Source: Asterias rubens
Taxonomy: Eukaryota; Echinodermata; Asteroidea; Forcipulatida; Asteriidae
NCBI RefSeq assembly: GCF_902459465.1
Contig: NC_047065.1
Coordinates: 1,794,309 to 1,858,308, forward strand
Direction of reading: 5' to 3'
DNA: 64,000 nt
Part shown: positions 27,771-40,499 of the stretch, piece after piece
Layout: every line of letters starts with the position of its first letter
How positions within the stretch are numbered: the first letter of the stretch is position 1
Position numbers and translations under genes: made by a program
The notes under the pieces: model-generated
The model's database searches: none
What the model was told of the DNA's origin: nothing
The model's input: only the letters and a program-made list of their open reading frames with translations

Positions 27771-28560
27771 ATTTCGTTGCCTCTGAGAAGTATCACAGTT
27801 ACTGATACTGACTGTTTCAAATTGTATACAACATTTCATGTCATTAATTTTTCGTCTGAGCTTTTAAATTTTATTTAAATTTGTACAATTTATGTACCCC
27901 AGGGATAAGTGTTGATTGTCGACATTTCACAAAATCAATGATCAAATCATTAAAACAATTATTCTAATTATTGCCAATTCATGAGATTGTCAGTATTCCT
28001 TTTCCATAGTGTTTGGTTGATTTTGCAGTTAACACTGTACAGTGAACACATAGTAGAAGGCTACTACACTAACAGTCAGTGCACGCTTATAGCAGTTACA
28101 CCTGGCATGGTTGGTCTGAAGATTGAACTCAAGATATGCATGCCAAGTATCCGTCTTAGATTATCATCCACCGTGAACTATAGTGACAAGACACTCGCAT
28201 TAAATATGCTCACTGATTGATCAAATTTTAACATAGCGGTAGCAAGATAATCTTAAATCTACATGAAGTCCAGAGGAAAATAGCCGAGAAATAATTTTGA
28301 TCAATGTATTTCTCACACTTCTTCTTGGTTTTTCTCTTAATGCAGGGATTGATGTTTGCGTTGAAGCCTGCAGTGTATAACAAAATCTGATTGGAATTTG
28401 AATTAGTGTTGGATTTACGTTCGGTAGTTAAACATACTGCCAGGGAGTATTTACGACAAGGCCTCGTCGCCGAGCGGGATCTGAATTCTGAACAGGGACG
28501 ATTCATTGAAGTGCATATGGGATTTCTGTTATGTATTCTGTAGTCAAATGAACAGTTGAT
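27771..28560. other. Upstream flank of the first NWD-type exon
   Basis: AT-rich, becoming GC-richer from ~28,440 (cctcgtcgccgagcgggatc). No coding exon seen. Probably promoter-proximal. Confidence 0.35.
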
Positions 28561-28942
28561 CTGTGTCAAATCTCATTACAATAAAGCATGAGCTACGTGA
28601 ATTAGAAAGCACAGCTCCCTGTATCGCCGAAGATCGGAAACTTCACAACACTTACGGCGGCGTGTTGACATCTGACGGATATTCTATGGACTTAACAAAA
28701 GGGGACTGAATGTATTTATGAATTGACTTGCATGTATGGAATATAGCTCAAGCATAGCGTAGGTGTAGCGCAACTCCTCTGTAGCCGTTGATGTGTGTAG
28801 GATCATTCAGAAGTTCTTGAAAGGGATTACACTACTAACGATGGCTGACACTGTCGCTATTTCTCCCAAAGTGTGAGTTGCAGAAGGTTTTAAGGACTTG
28901 AATGTACATTGACCATCTCTTGTGAATCAGATTTTTGAAAGA
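28561..28942 (+). promoter_or_regulatory. Probable 5' leader of alternative exon A, with a uORF
   Basis: A less AT-rich segment just before the coding start. It contains ATG 28,841 followed by 11 codons and TGA at 28,874-28,876, a possible uORF. The transcription start is not identifiable; I infer a leader only because the coding exon that follows has a good donor and no acceptor is obvious just upstream. Confidence 0.4.
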
Positions 28943-28998
28943 ATGGGCAGTACCTGCTCCTCCTCGCAGAGTGTGAATGGCGAAACCTCCAGTAAAAA
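28943..28998 (+). CDS. Alternative first coding exon A of the NWD-type gene
   Basis: ATG followed by 17 more codons and two bases, ending at a consensus donor (aaaaa/gtaagt at 28,999). The peptide begins MGSTCSSSQ: Gly2 with Ser6 fits N-myristoylation, and Cys5 is a likely palmitoylation site, as in Src-family kinases and G-alpha proteins. The exon ends in phase 2. Joined to the acceptor at 61,121 it makes an AAC codon and continues straight into the ATG GGT AAC of the shared exon, in frame. That frame match, seen again for exon B, is the main evidence; the splice spans about 32 kb and is inferred. Confidence 0.6.
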
Positions 28999-29810
28999 GT
29001 AAGTAAAGAACAAACTCAACCTCTTTTCTTTTCTCTTCCTAAATTTAATTCCCACACATTCAGGATGAGGTTGTCCCTAACAAATATTTCCATTTTGTGT
29101 GTATATTTTGTGTTTGTTTATTTATTGTTTTGTTTTTTTCCCTTTTTGGTCCAAAGTTATATTTGTTTATAATATTTTATTTTGTCTGTCATTTGTCTAA
29201 TCTGTGTATTTTATTTTTTAGTTTTACAGTCAACTTAGGTACATGATTATGATTTTCAGGCATGATATTTTTCCTACTTTAGTCTGTTTTTCATTGTGTT
29301 TTTTTTTGCTCTTGGAAAAAATCAGAAAATGTTTGATTAAACAAGCCTGCATGCACCATGTGTACTTGTAGGTCAGCAATTATACTAATTTTTTTTTAAA
29401 TTGTCCTACTTTTCTCAAAGGACCAAATATCATGCCTGGAAAATTTAATACTGAAACAAAAGGTGTGACAAATTACCTTTGGAGTCCTTTTTAGATTCCC
29501 ATCTTCTAGAGTTTTGATTGTGTATGTTCTCTTTTTGAGAAACGGATCTTTAAATTTAACAACCCTAAATATTATATTGTAGTCTGCCTTTCCATTTATT
29601 ATACAACGCAGTGACACATTTTTACCATTAAGTAAACAACTCCCCATTATCTGGACATCAAATCAAAGTTAATTGATAAAGCGACTGACAAGTAAACCAA
29701 AATAATTAAAACCAACACTAATATTTAATGTCAACATTTCTTTGAGAGCCTAATGGCAAGATGCAGACAGTCAACAGTGCATTTTTTTATATATTTTTAT
29801 TTGCAAACCA

Positions 29811-30202
29811 TTTAAAGGCAGTGGACACTATTGAAAATTACTCAAAATAATTCATATCATAAAAACTTACTCGGTAAAAAGCAACATAGAGCTGTTGATA
29901 GTAGGCCTATAACACATTGTGAGAAACGGCTCCCTCTGAAGTAACTTAGTTTTCCACTAAAATATTTGAATATTTTGATTTCGAGACCTCAGAATTAGAA
30001 TTTGAGGTCCCGAAATCAAGCATCTGAAAGCACACAACTTCGTGTGACAAGGGTGTTTTTTCTTCCATTGATATTATCTTGCAACTTCGACGACCAATTG
30101 AGTTCAAATTTTCACAGGTTTGTTATTTTGTGCATATGTTGAGATACACCAAGTGAGAAGACTGGTCTTTGACAATTACCAATAGTGTCCAGTGTCTTTA
30201 AA
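29811..30202. repeat. TTAA-type MITE (GGACACTATTGGTAAT family), near complete
   Basis: Both ends are intact: tttaaaggcagtggacac at the left and gtgtccagtgtctttaaa at the right, each containing TTAA. The internal gatttcgagacctcagaatt palindrome is present. Orientation is opposite to the copies at 16-21 kb. Confidence 0.92.
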
Positions 30203-30340
30203 TAGTGTACAGGTAAAAAAAAATTATATTTTAGTTCAACAAATTTGTTTTGGGCTTTCCATGGAAACCATACTGGGATTGAGATTGGTTTTTGTAAATG
30301 ACTGCTGATTTATAGACAAAATTGTCAAGACAAATCCAAT

Positions 30341-30483
30341 GGGAGACTTTGAGGGTCGTTGGTGGCAGCAGACTTACCAGGTAAATTGCCATTGTTTACG
30401 TAGTTCTGAGCATGCGCACATTACCAAGAACAATGAATTTTACCAGGTAAGTCTGCTGCCACCAAGCGTCCTGAAAGTCTCCC
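30341..30483. repeat. Short MITE with gggagacttt...ggtggcagcagac ends
   Basis: The left end (gggagacttt, ggtggcagcagacttacc) is mirrored at the right (ggtaagtctgctgccacc, aaagtctccc), giving terminal repeats of about 45 bp with a few mismatches. The centre is gagcatgcgcac. Sister copy at 14,815-14,955. Confidence 0.85.
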
Positions 30484-30690
30484 ATTAAATTCACCTGTGA
30501 AAGTTTCAGCTGAATACAGTGTGTATCTTTTGCTGAGGAAACAGAAACAAAAAAACAGACACAGAAAAAAAAAACAAGAAAAAAAACCTCATACAGTTTT
30601 TTTTACAAGAAAGGTGAATCCATCCACGTTCTATGCTGTGTCAGCATGTGGGCCTACTGCTTCTCTTGCTGAAGCATTCGCGAACGGACA

Positions 30691-31091
30691 TTCAAGACAC
30701 TGGACACTTTTGGTAATTGTCAAAGACCAGTCTTCCCAGTTGGTGTATCTCAACATTGTATGCATAAAATAACAAACCTGGGAAAATTTGAGCTCATTGG
30801 TCGCCGAAGTTGCGAGATATTAATGAAAGAAAAAAAACACCCTCGTCGCACCATGTTTACTCGAAGTTGTGTGCTTTCAGATGCTTGATTTCATGACATC
30901 AAATTCTAAATCTGAGGTCTCAAAATCAAATTCGTGGAAAATTACTTCTTTCCTCGAAACTACGTTACTTCAGAGGGAGCCGTTTCTCACAGTGTTTTAT
31001 ATTATCAACAGCTCTCCATTAGGTACTCGTTACCAAGAAAGTTATTGTGCTATCTTTTGGAGTAATTACCAATAGTGTCCACTGCCTATAA
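30691..31091. repeat. TTAA-type MITE (GGACACTATTGGTAAT family)
   Basis: Left end ttcaagacactggacac, right end gtgtccactgcctataa. TTAA is mutated on both sides. The internal body is well conserved. It lies 200 bp from the short MITE and 490 bp from another family member. Confidence 0.88.
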
Positions 31092-31742
31092 ACAGTTTCC
31101 ATAACTGTATGTATTTTGATTTGTTTGTTTCAGAAGCATAGACAATAAAAGTCGCTTGAAATAAAAAACTGTTCATGATAGTTATGAAACAGCCAGAATC
31201 GATAATGAATATTTTGCTGGGATCAAGTCGATAACACCAGAGATTTCCTGAGCAAATTGCATACTGACTTGAGATGAGTCGTCTGAGGTTTAGGTGTCGG
31301 TTCCCCCCAAGGCAATTGCATAGTAATATCTTCAATTTTAATTTATTACACGGGTCAAGTAATTTGGTATCTATAGAGCTGCACCTGTGTACTGTATATT
31401 GTAGGTCTGGTCAACTACAGGTCAAAGAAATTTCCTAGAGCAGAAACTGCATCGAAACTAATGTAATTTACCTTTTGGATTGATAATATCATAGTCCAAA
31501 AAACTAAAATGGTATTACTCAATTAAAACATCTTGAAGTTTTTGGTTGTAATTTTTAAAAATTTTATCAGCCGTCTTGGTGACAGTGTGTCTTTTGCAAA
31601 TGACCCGCCTAACTTACAAGGTGTATATTTGTAAAGAGATGTGTTTCTCTGTTTTTAAACAAACTTCCTTTTTTTTGCCAGACAAAAATGTTCTTTTTTT
31701 ACACAATCTGTAAACTGTGAACGTTTAATGTATCTTTGTACC

Positions 31743-31790
31743 ATATACGTTTGGGTTTTTTGTCGTACAAAAAGTACCCAAACCCTTTAA
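31743..31790. repeat. Collapsed TTAA-type MITE end pair
   Basis: cgtttgggttttttg and caaaaagtacccaaacccttTAA form an inverted pair with almost no interior, matching the ends of the element at 38,186-38,557. An internally deleted copy. Confidence 0.6.
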
Positions 31791-31966
31791 GTCAGTTAGA
31801 TGCTAGTTTTTATGGTGTAGAGTTACAGAATAATGGTTAATGCAGAACGCATTAATTATGAAATATTGTCATAAACCCTTTAAGTCAGTTAGATGCTAGT
31901 TTTTATGGTGTAGAGTTATAGAATAATGGTTAATGCAGAACGCATTAATTATGAAATATTGTCATA
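31781..31966. repeat. Recent 93-bp tandem duplication
   Basis: 31,781-31,873 and 31,874-31,966 are adjacent copies differing, as far as I can see, at one base (gagttacag against gagttatag). The duplication begins at the right end of the collapsed MITE (aaccctttaag). Confidence 0.92.
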
Positions 31967-32889
31967 ATCCCTTGAAACACGTTAGTGTTATTTTTCTTTC
32001 GAAAGGTTACACTTTACTTTTTTATTTTTTATTATTCATCCAGCACAATGCAGAAGATTACATTTCAAGAGCACTGGTCAACAGCAACTCAATTTGTGTT
32101 CTCCCTTTCGTTATGTCAGTTTCATTAAACTAAGATTTTTAAATTATTTATTATTCCCATGGAGAAAGAAATTTTATTCAAACTGCTTTAATCGACAAAA
32201 CTACAATTTTTTTTGTAAAATCAACTACTCTTGGAACTATATGTAAAGAAAAAACAGCAAATGGCAAAAACAGGAAACTTTTCAAAATTGTATCAAAGCT
32301 AAGCTTCAGCCCCATCTTGGTGTACTCCATGTGTACATATGTAATGTCATTATTCAATTAAGCAGTTTGGATATATAAAAGAAAATTATAAGAAAGGTCT
32401 CTGCTGAGGTAAAGGGAGTTTAGTAAGCGCTGGAGTATTGTGTGAGGTAGAGTGTTAAATTTGCATGAGGTTTTTGACATTAAAGCAATTGTTGTACGGG
32501 CTGTTGGGTAGAATTTCAGACTTCAAGGTCTGCCGGACATTGAAAAAGAATGAAGAGAACAAAAATAAGATCAAAGCCATTCAATCAGGAAGATATAATT
32601 TTCAAATCTAATGGAGTAAAGTGTCTTCAAGGTCTGTGGTGGTTCAGCGGAAATAATAACGATAGAATCTCTAGCCGAGCTATTCCATGAGGCGACGAAG
32701 AGGTTCTTGACCGGAATTGTGGCGGTTTTCTTCAAGACTTAGATTTAGATAAACATGGTTCTTATTGGAGATACACTGAGCACCTCTTGTAGAAGCGAGG
32801 GTTAATTTCTGAAAGGTCTGTAGTACCGAGAAAGAGATTCATTAATCCTTCTAGGGATGTCTGAGATTTGTAACCAAAGAGAATTAGAA

Positions 32890-33245
32890 TTAAAGGAACA
32901 CGTTGCCTTGGATTGGTCGGGTTGGTCTTTGAAAAGCGTTTGTAACCGTTTGTTATAAAATGCATATGGTTTGATAGATAATTTAAAAGTAGAATACAAT
33001 GATCCACACAAGTATCACTCGAAATTCCTTTTACCTCGTCGACAAACACTGTTGGCCATTTATGGATGGCCGACCGTGTTAGTTTGCAAAGTAAAAGGAA
33101 AACCCCCCAATTTCGAGGCAAATTTGTGTGGATCATTGTATTCTACTTTTAAAACATTTTTCTAACCATGTGCATTTTATAACAAACGGTTACAAACGCT
33201 TTTCAAAGACCAACTCGACCGATCCAAGGCAACATGTTCCCTTAA
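32890..33245. repeat. TTAA-type MITE with ~80-bp terminal repeats (AGGAACACGTTGCC family)
   Basis: TTAA, aggaacacgttgccttgg at the left; ccaaggcaacatgttccc, TTAA at the right. The inverted arms extend through gtttgtaaccgtttgttataaaatgcat for about 80 bp. A ggccatttatgg/tggccgacc block marks the centre. Confidence 0.92.
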
Positions 33246-33429
33246 AGGTAGACAGTGGCGATTCAGAAACGGGGAAAGGTTGTGTTGTGAATAATAACGG
33301 ACTGATTTATAGTTGTAACATCATCAGACTTTGTAAAAGGCCAAGTGATTAGATTTCAGTGAATTTTGTTTTCTTCCATTATTTTGTTTTTCTTTCTATA
33401 TCCAGGCCTGGAATTTCATCTTTAAGAGG

Positions 33430-33769
33430 GTAAGACCGCTTTCATTTTGAAAGGAGCACTTCCATTAGAAAATCTTCAAGTCTTCCGTTCATGGGACACG
33501 ATTCCAGGCCTACCCTTCACTAAAAAAACCTCAAATAATATTCACTCATTCAAAATGTCTCTCAAAACACACCTCATCTCAGAAGCGTTTCAAGTCCCTT
33601 TGGGTCCATTCCCCTTTTTGTTTTTCTCTTCCTTTGTTACAACCCCTCGAGCACATTTGCTTGATTTGTGCGCTTTATGAGACTTCGTTATTTATTAAAT
33701 TCGTTATTAATTTTGTATTATTATTATTTACTTGAATCATTTTCTTGCACAGAATAAAATTATTCAAGA
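33430..33769 (+). mobile_element. LINE (CR1/L2-like) 3' end fragment
   Basis: A short frame includes NNIHSFKMSLKTHLISEAF, matching the FK-x-SLKTHLF-type tail at the C-terminus of CR1/L2-like pol proteins. A gcgctttatgagac segment and a tattattattatt tail follow, the usual 3' end of these LINEs. Strongly 5'-truncated. Confidence 0.6.
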
Positions 33770-34995
33770 TGTTTTAGTTGATCCCCATACTGTAGCCATA
33801 TCTCCCACGTCATCAATAATAACCAGATAGAGGCTGAATGGGAAAAAAGTCTGTTCCCTTTTTGGTATGATGAGAATCAATGTCCATTGATTGCTGACGC
33901 GCAAAGGGAACCAGACCAACATGGTGACTGCATGATAAAGATCCACATCACTTCATTTTATGGTGCTGCAAACAAAAAGGATTTTTCCATGCAAAAGGAT
34001 TGTGCTGATTTGATTTTAGAACGGGCAAGGACAACCGCCAACAATTTTTATAGCATGAGAACGAAAAAAGTAAATGGTTTGGGAGTTTTTTTCAAGGTAC
34101 ATGTTAATCTCCGGTCGATTTTGTGGATTGGTCTACCAGTACGTTTCAATTACACACTGCAGCACTACAGACTTGAAAATTTGTGCTCAGGAAAAAAAAA
34201 ATTGTCATGCCTGACTGGAGTGAGATTACCAGTTCATTATGATTTCAATATGGATAGTTGGAGTTGGCTTTCCCAGGTATCCATGGTGATATTGTATTTG
34301 TAGCGTCATCGCCATGCAGATGCTCAACATGTCATCGTTGGAGACGTGATGTGATGAGGCAAGGGAGAGATAGTAGTTCAAGGGATGTTGCACCCGCTTC
34401 TCTGATGGTTATGTCGTCGCTCTCACACACACTGTTTCATCATCAGTCACTGTGTTGATTTAATAATTAGGGTACATGTCGACGGTTTTATGATGGGGCT
34501 GTTATGCTGTACGTGTACATTTGACCAGACGCGTGCAGAGATTATGCTGTTTGTTGGATGGGAAATTAATGCACTTAAACTCAATGTCTGAAAACCGTAT
34601 CTATGTCTGCAGTTCTGCGTATCCATTTTGTAAATATTTCTATTTGAAGTAGAAATCGTTCAAACTTTAAGATGAATAAAAAATAATCCATCCACATTCA
34701 GATGTTTGCTTTTCAGTCAAGTCTGGCTTCAAACTAAGTTCTCTCCTTTTGCCAAAGGCATTTTATATGCTTTATATTTCTAAACAACCTAATTGAATCT
34801 TTGCATAGTATGGGGGCGGGCATGCAAATCCAGATCTTTGATGCTTGCATTATTCTTTAATGAAGAAAGTGGTTATTGTTGGAGCAGTTAGTCTATGTTC
34901 AGAGACAATGATATTAAAATAAAGTCACAACACTACAAAAGAGCTAGAGTTTCTGTCGGTGGACTTCTTGTAGAACACTGACCAGGCAACAGACC

Positions 34996-35130
34996 GTGCA
35001 AGTCTCGGTTGTATAAAAACATTTTTTTTGGACCACCTCGGTCCCACGCACATTGCTTTTACGCGTGCAGGAAACCAACTTGCGCACTATATCAGTTCCC
35101 AGTGTTCGAATACGAGCGAGACTTGCACAG
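34996..35130. repeat. Dispersed repeat (ggaaaccaacttgcgcac family)
   Basis: Matches the tandem units at 46,468-46,790 over ttttggacca, acgcgtgcaggaaacc, cgcactata and cccagtgttc, with flanking gcaagtctcg and gagacttgcac forming an inverted pair. Confidence 0.5.
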
Positions 35131-35139
35131 TCTATATAA

Positions 35140-35345
35140 TTTTTGGGCTATTAGTCCTCTGTAATAAGGCTTTCTCAGAGTAGTGGTCTTTATCAAGTAA
35201 TAAACCACAAGGGAAACTGACTGGGTAATATTTCAAACAGTTCGGGTTCAAACAAAGAAAAATTGACTGGAGCAGGACTTGAACCAATGACCTCCGGATT
35301 AACGTACCACTGCTCTCTACCAACTGAGCAATTCAGCTGGCAGTC
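35140..35345 (-). repeat. SINE with tRNA-Asn-like head
   Basis: On the minus strand, ttgctcagttggtagag (A-box region) and ggttcaagtcctgctc (B-box region) flank a ggtacgttaatcc loop with a GTT-type anticodon. There is an extra GA in the D-arm, so it is not a working tRNA. The body continues with tttcccttgtggtttattac; a second partial body copy lies at ~35,505-35,560. Confidence 0.65.
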
Positions 35346-35810
35346 TACCTGTTAGTCAATTTCTTAGTTCAGGGGTGTCAGTCAGAAGCCATGCAACTCT
35401 TAATAGCCAGGTATCACACCCAAGTTTAGGACACAACCTGGGATGCGACAACCAGGGGATCACCTTAAGGGGATGTGACTTTGTAGTATTAAATATCAAA
35501 TATCTATTAAATATCAAGTAACAAACCACAAGGAAAAACTGTCTGGGTACATGTAAGTCTTGGCGTTTCTTTAAGTCTTGGTCTTTCTTAAGACTACTCC
35601 CATTGGCATCCTGGTGTCTCATCTTGTCTTACATGTATAATGGGATCATTTGATGGGTGACTTGATGAATCACAGAGTTCAGGAAGTTGAAGATCGATTT
35701 CTTCTGTGACTGGTATGATTAAACCAGTTGGCTGGCTTCAAGCTCAGCTGGCGATTGCCTCCAAAAGAATAAACTGACAAGCCTCAGTGCAATGGGAGTT
35801 TTGTTTGCCT

Positions 35811-36140
35811 CTGCAGCGTGGCCGAGTGGTTAAGAGCACTGAATTCAAGTCACCAGAGTGGTGGTTCGAATCCCCGCAAGATACTTTACTATAATTGCTT
35901 CTCTTCACCCAGGGGTATAAATGGGTACCTGCGAGGGTAGAGGTTGATATTGTGAATGAAAAAGCCTTTGGAGCGATGTAAACTGTTGCCCAGGTTGTAT
36001 ACTCCCAAGGGAGCTGAGAAACATAAAAGGGATGTTATTGGCCCTATGACCAGGGCACTAATGTAACTTAAGCGCATTGATACAGTTATTGTGAAATGTG
36101 CTATATAAGAATTGTTATTAATTAATTAACTAATTAATTT
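35811..36140 (+). repeat. SINE with tRNA-Leu-like head
   Basis: gcgtggccgagtggttaagagc and gtggttcgaatcccc are good A- and B-box regions of a Leu-type tRNA. A body (ggggtataaatgggtacctg, gggtagaggttgatattgtgaatg) and a ctatataagaattgttattaat tail follow. The tail resembles the LINE tails here, consistent with LINE-driven mobility. Confidence 0.8.
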
Positions 36141-36639
36141 ACCCCTCACCCATGGAGGTAGAAATGCCTCACCTACAAAAAGTTTCAAATCCTATTTAAG
36201 CCAAAAATGTACAGATGTTTCCGAATGCTTTATTAACAGTTCCATGACAACTAGATTTTTAAAAACCAAGAATGATTTGGGACTGAAAAATCTCATTGTC
36301 AACTTAAACAATAATACTCATGAATTTGTTGAACACTATTCTAGGGTTGATTTCAGGTTTTGTTTAATTTATTGTTTTACGTTTTAAAACAATTGACGGT
36401 TCCATAAACCAAGGTATTTTTTGCCTTTAAAGCTGTGTAAATTGCACACATGTATCCCCTTCCATTTTGACACACGTGCTATGTAGTATGCATCTCTGAA
36501 CGTTACCCACGAATAGTTATTGTCTACTCAAGTGTAACATTCAAACCTTCCTTTCCTCCGGGCTCTGCTAAATAGAGAAGAGACAAATTAAATTGATTTC
36601 AGACGCATCGTTCACGTGTTTGAATAAATGCAGTCGGGC

Positions 36640-36775
36640 CTGTATGCTTCATTTTTGAAAGGAAAAGGACACCAAGGCATTTTCTCCTTTGTAAAGGGCA
36701 CCCTATGAGGAAGTTGTAAATTTCTACTGGCATTTCAAGGGCACCAAGGCAATGACCAGGGGGCATGGAGGCAAT
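36640..36775. repeat. Dispersed repeat with caccaaggcattttctcc
   Basis: Same family and order of blocks as 27,665-27,770. Confidence 0.6.
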
Positions 36776-37375
36776 CACATTTGTTGTCTCAAGTATCAGA
36801 CCTATAGCATAATGTGATCATGATACACACCCAAATCTGTTGACTCTACTCCGGCCTTGCCTAAAAAGCAAAGCAAACAACTGAATCCATCAAATTCAGG
36901 CAAAAATATGGTATGGATTTTGGAATATTATGGGAACAGTTATAAGGGATAAGACCATTTGCTTTTGCCTGGGAAGGATTTTAATAAATGAAAATCTGAG
37001 AAAATATAAAGAAAGAACGCAACAATAACATTCCTTTACACTAGGTATGGAGGTAGGATTCTACCTCCATCATGCACTAAGGAAGCCCAAACATCCATAC
37101 ACTGCAATGCCGGAACACAAGTAAATGTGATATATATACCAGTATAAGGTCTGCTAACCAGGTTATATTGGATTGAACTCTACTGAATTATTGGATTATA
37201 CTAACAGGTTCTTGTGGCTCCTCTGGTGTAAGGTATTACTCACATTGGTTGGTTGTGCATAAATTTACTTTCTTAGATGTTATGCGTTCAAAATTAATGA
37301 TTGAAATTTTCTGAATAAGTTCCAGTTTCTGAAAATGTTACTAATTAATTAAACCAGATAATAATGTGATACCTT

Positions 37376-37516
37376 GTTTACATACTTCAAAGTGAATGTT
37401 TATCAAAATGCTTTATACTCTCAAAAGCTGCTGTAGGCTTTTAACCAATAGTTTTTATTGCCATTGATTTTAAGAGTGATTACACAAAAACATATACCTT
37501 CCCTTTAATTTTGAAA
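37376..37516. repeat. TTAA-type MITE fragment (AGGGAAGGTATA family)
   Basis: Right end aacatataccttccctTTAA with taagagtgattac and ttttattgcca just inside. The inverted left-end equivalent is at 48,600-48,755. The left terminus is missing. Confidence 0.7.
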
Positions 37517-38185
37517 TGAAATCATTTAATCCCAGACAGTGTGTCTTTTTCATTTAGTCCATACATGTATATTCAATCCACACTCTAACACTGTTGTACT
37601 GGTTATTAGAAGTCCCAATGTAGAACCATGACATCATGGAGTGTTAATTTATAGCTGAGGACAGATGTGGTACTTCCCACTACAGGCATTCACACTGTGT
37701 AATTGATCTCCTTGGTAGAGAGATGCAAGACCCCAGCCTTGGCTGCTTTGTCACCAGGCAACCATGTTAAACAAGGCACCCAGAACTGATGTTTATCCAC
37801 TCATCACCTGTTATTGTAAGGGAGTTTGGGAGCAGGATTTCTTGTTTAAGTGAATGTCACATCTGCTTCGCTACCGTGCCATTGAGCAATTGTACGATGG
37901 ACTACGTATGTTCCCATTGGAGCTGTACATAAAATCAACTGTGATCGCGGAGGAACTATAAATCGTACGCGTTTGTACAGTTGTATTCAACTGTGTGTAA
38001 TTCATTTGTGATAAATAATCCATATTCTATTCACATTAAACAGGCGCTTGTTTGTCTCCAAATTAGTCTAATTAGTTGATGTTAAACTGGTTTAGAAATT
38101 AAATTTAATTTAACAATGGAAAACACTACTTGATGATGTAGTATGAAATTATGTTAAAACCATTTGATTTTTGGCTCCACCTGTT

Positions 38186-38557
38186 TTAAAGGGTTTTGGT
38201 ACTTTTTGTAGAGTTTTTTGCCATGACATGAATCCCTACTCACTTTGAATGAAGATGTATATTAATTTACCGGTAGAAGTTTCAGCTTCAATAGTCGTCA
38301 AGTTTTGAGGGGAAAAAAAGGAGAAAATCACAGAGCATTGTTTTTACGGAGAGACGAGAAAACCGTTGTACATGCTAAAAATAGTTTTCATCTTACTGAA
38401 CATTTTTGTGTGTCAAATAGTTTTACTCATTTCTCAAAAACTACAGCACCTCAGCCAATAATATTTCAAGGGAAGCTTTCCACCACCATTTTCTTAAGAA
38501 CTGTGTAAGTTTGATGTCAATCTGTGGAAGTTTGTGTTTTGTACCCAAACCCTTTAA
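38186..38557. repeat. TTAA-type MITE (AGGGTTTTGGTAC family), complete
   Basis: TTAA, agggttttggtactttttg at the left and ttgtacccaaaccct, TTAA at the right. The interior includes aactacagcacctcag and gggaagctttcc, shared with the elements at 22,588 and 57,338. Confidence 0.9.
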
Positions 38558-39389
38558 AGCGGGACTACACTGAGTGCACATTACATCTCATCTTCATTTA
38601 TGCAATACATTTTAGTGATGAGAATATTTTGCAGATGGATTTATGAACATGGTGATGTGACTAACAGATGACTTGTATCTTAGGTCCTTTGGACCTAGAG
38701 GCATAAAGAATGTGTCATAAATAAAGACAAATAACCTGGCCCTGGTATCTGTGGATGCTCTAGAGGTTTTCTCCAAGGTTTGTCCTTGATTAAGTTCATG
38801 AACAAAATAGATTTTTTAAGTAATGACAATTCAGAACAATCAATGTTACAATTTTGATATTTTATTTTTATTTTTAGTTTCAACCATGCATCATATAGGG
38901 CTATGTCTACACTAAGAACACTAAAGTACATGTAATGTCTTAGATGAAGCAAATATTTTATTTCAAAGCTCTCCCTGTTTAGCAGATCTCAATGACTTTT
39001 CCTGGCTTCCAATTTTCAACTTGAAATAGTAGTTGAAATAGCAGAGGAAATTGCCAAACAAATTGCTCATCATTTTAGAGTAGGGGTTAACCCTGGTTCA
39101 TACAGCAGGCAACCTTGTTTGAAGGTTTCCTCAGGCTTGCGAGCTACAGTGATTAAGTTAACTTACGAGGCATCCTTGGTTTCACTACCAGAAATAAATA
39201 ATAATGATAATAAATATCATGAGGGTTAATAAACAAGGGTCTTGGGTCAGTGGCTATATATAGTGGTCAAGTCTAAGAAACGGTTCCTTTGGAGTACGCC
39301 ATCTTCTTTCAAATTAAATAATCTCGTTATGAGAATAAACCAGTACAACCTCAATGGCCTTCTAGCTAGAAGTCTTTTATTCTTATCTT

Positions 39390-39550
39390 CATCCAACAAG
39401 GGTGTTTTTTTCTTTCATCATTTTCTCGCAACTTCGATGACCAATTGAGCCCAATTTTTCACAGGCTTGTTATTTTATGGTTATGATGGGATACACCAAG
39501 TGAGAAGACTGGTCTTTGACAATTACCAAACGTGTACCTTCCCTTTAAGT
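39390..39550. repeat. TTAA-type MITE (GGACACTATTGGTAAT family), right-half fragment
   Basis: Carries caagggtgttttttt, ctcgcaacttcgatgaccaa and gagaagactggtctttgac, then joins the accttccctttaag end typical of the AGGGAAGGTATA family, so it is a recombinant or nested end. Confidence 0.7.
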
Positions 39551-39918
39551 GAAATTATCACAGGTTAATTTTGTATCTACATTTATATTGGGTTAAAATA
39601 AAATTGAATTTTAAGAGGGGCTAAACCTAAATGCTGTAGTCATCATGGGAATAGACACAATTACAAGTGCTGGTTGCCAAATGTTGCGTTTGACAACCAA
39701 AAATACATCAGCCACATAAATTAATAATACAACCCAGTGCATGCGCTCACCACACCGAAGCGTGAGCGATTGATTAGAGGAGAATTCGATCCCCAGTCAT
39801 AGAATTACAGACCGGAGTTAACTGGGCCAATTCATTGAAAGGCATGGTAATGTAGCCGAACAGAAAGAGGACAATGCCCACTCTTACACTGCTACGTGAT
39901 GTGGCATTGTTCTCATAA

Positions 39919-40163
39919 CGGCCCAATTTCATAGAGCTGCTAAGCACAAAAATTTGCTTAGCATGAAATTTCTTTCTTTCTGATAAAAACAGGATTACCA
40001 ACTAAGTTTTCATTTGTTGCATATTGCTTGTTACTGGTATTCAGCTGTTGTTTGCTTATCCTAAAAATCACGTGGAAATTTGGTTGGTAATCCTGTTTTT
40101 ATCAAGGGAAAAATTTCATGCTAAGCAAATTTTTGTGCTTAGCATCTCTATGAAATTGGCCCC
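39919..40163. repeat. Foldback MITE (GGGCCCAATTTCAT family), complete
   Basis: ggcccaatttcatagagctgctaagcac is inverted at the right as tgcttagcatctctatgaaattggcccc. Arms are about 50 bp, and the interior matches the window-edge copy. Confidence 0.92.
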
Positions 40164-40499
40164 AGTTTCTATCTTGAATGCCTAGTGTGAGTTCCAGCCA
40201 ATGAGACTTCTCTGAGAATCTGGAATGACATGTTAACAAGCTACAAATGTTTGGCTGTATTTACAATCCTTGTATTTAAGACTGTATTGAATATGACGTC
40301 ACCGTTTAAATATCTGACCTACAACATGGCATATGTGCGCGTGTGCGTGGTTGCGTGCGTGCATGTGCCGCAGAAATCAAGCTGGGAGAGTTGCATGATG
40401 CATGCTTTGATGATGTACGCGTTTGGACACACATACGGTTTGCCCTACAAGATGGCGACTTTAATAGCAAAACAGGGGTTATTCAATACGGTCTAATCA

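Noticed and set aside
35267-35340. Functional tRNA-Asn
   Set aside because: Extra bases in the D-arm, an acceptor that does not pair, and SINE body sequence attached.
35816-35880. Functional tRNA-Leu
   Set aside because: Good promoter boxes, but the anticodon arm and acceptor are degraded, and a SINE body and tail follow.
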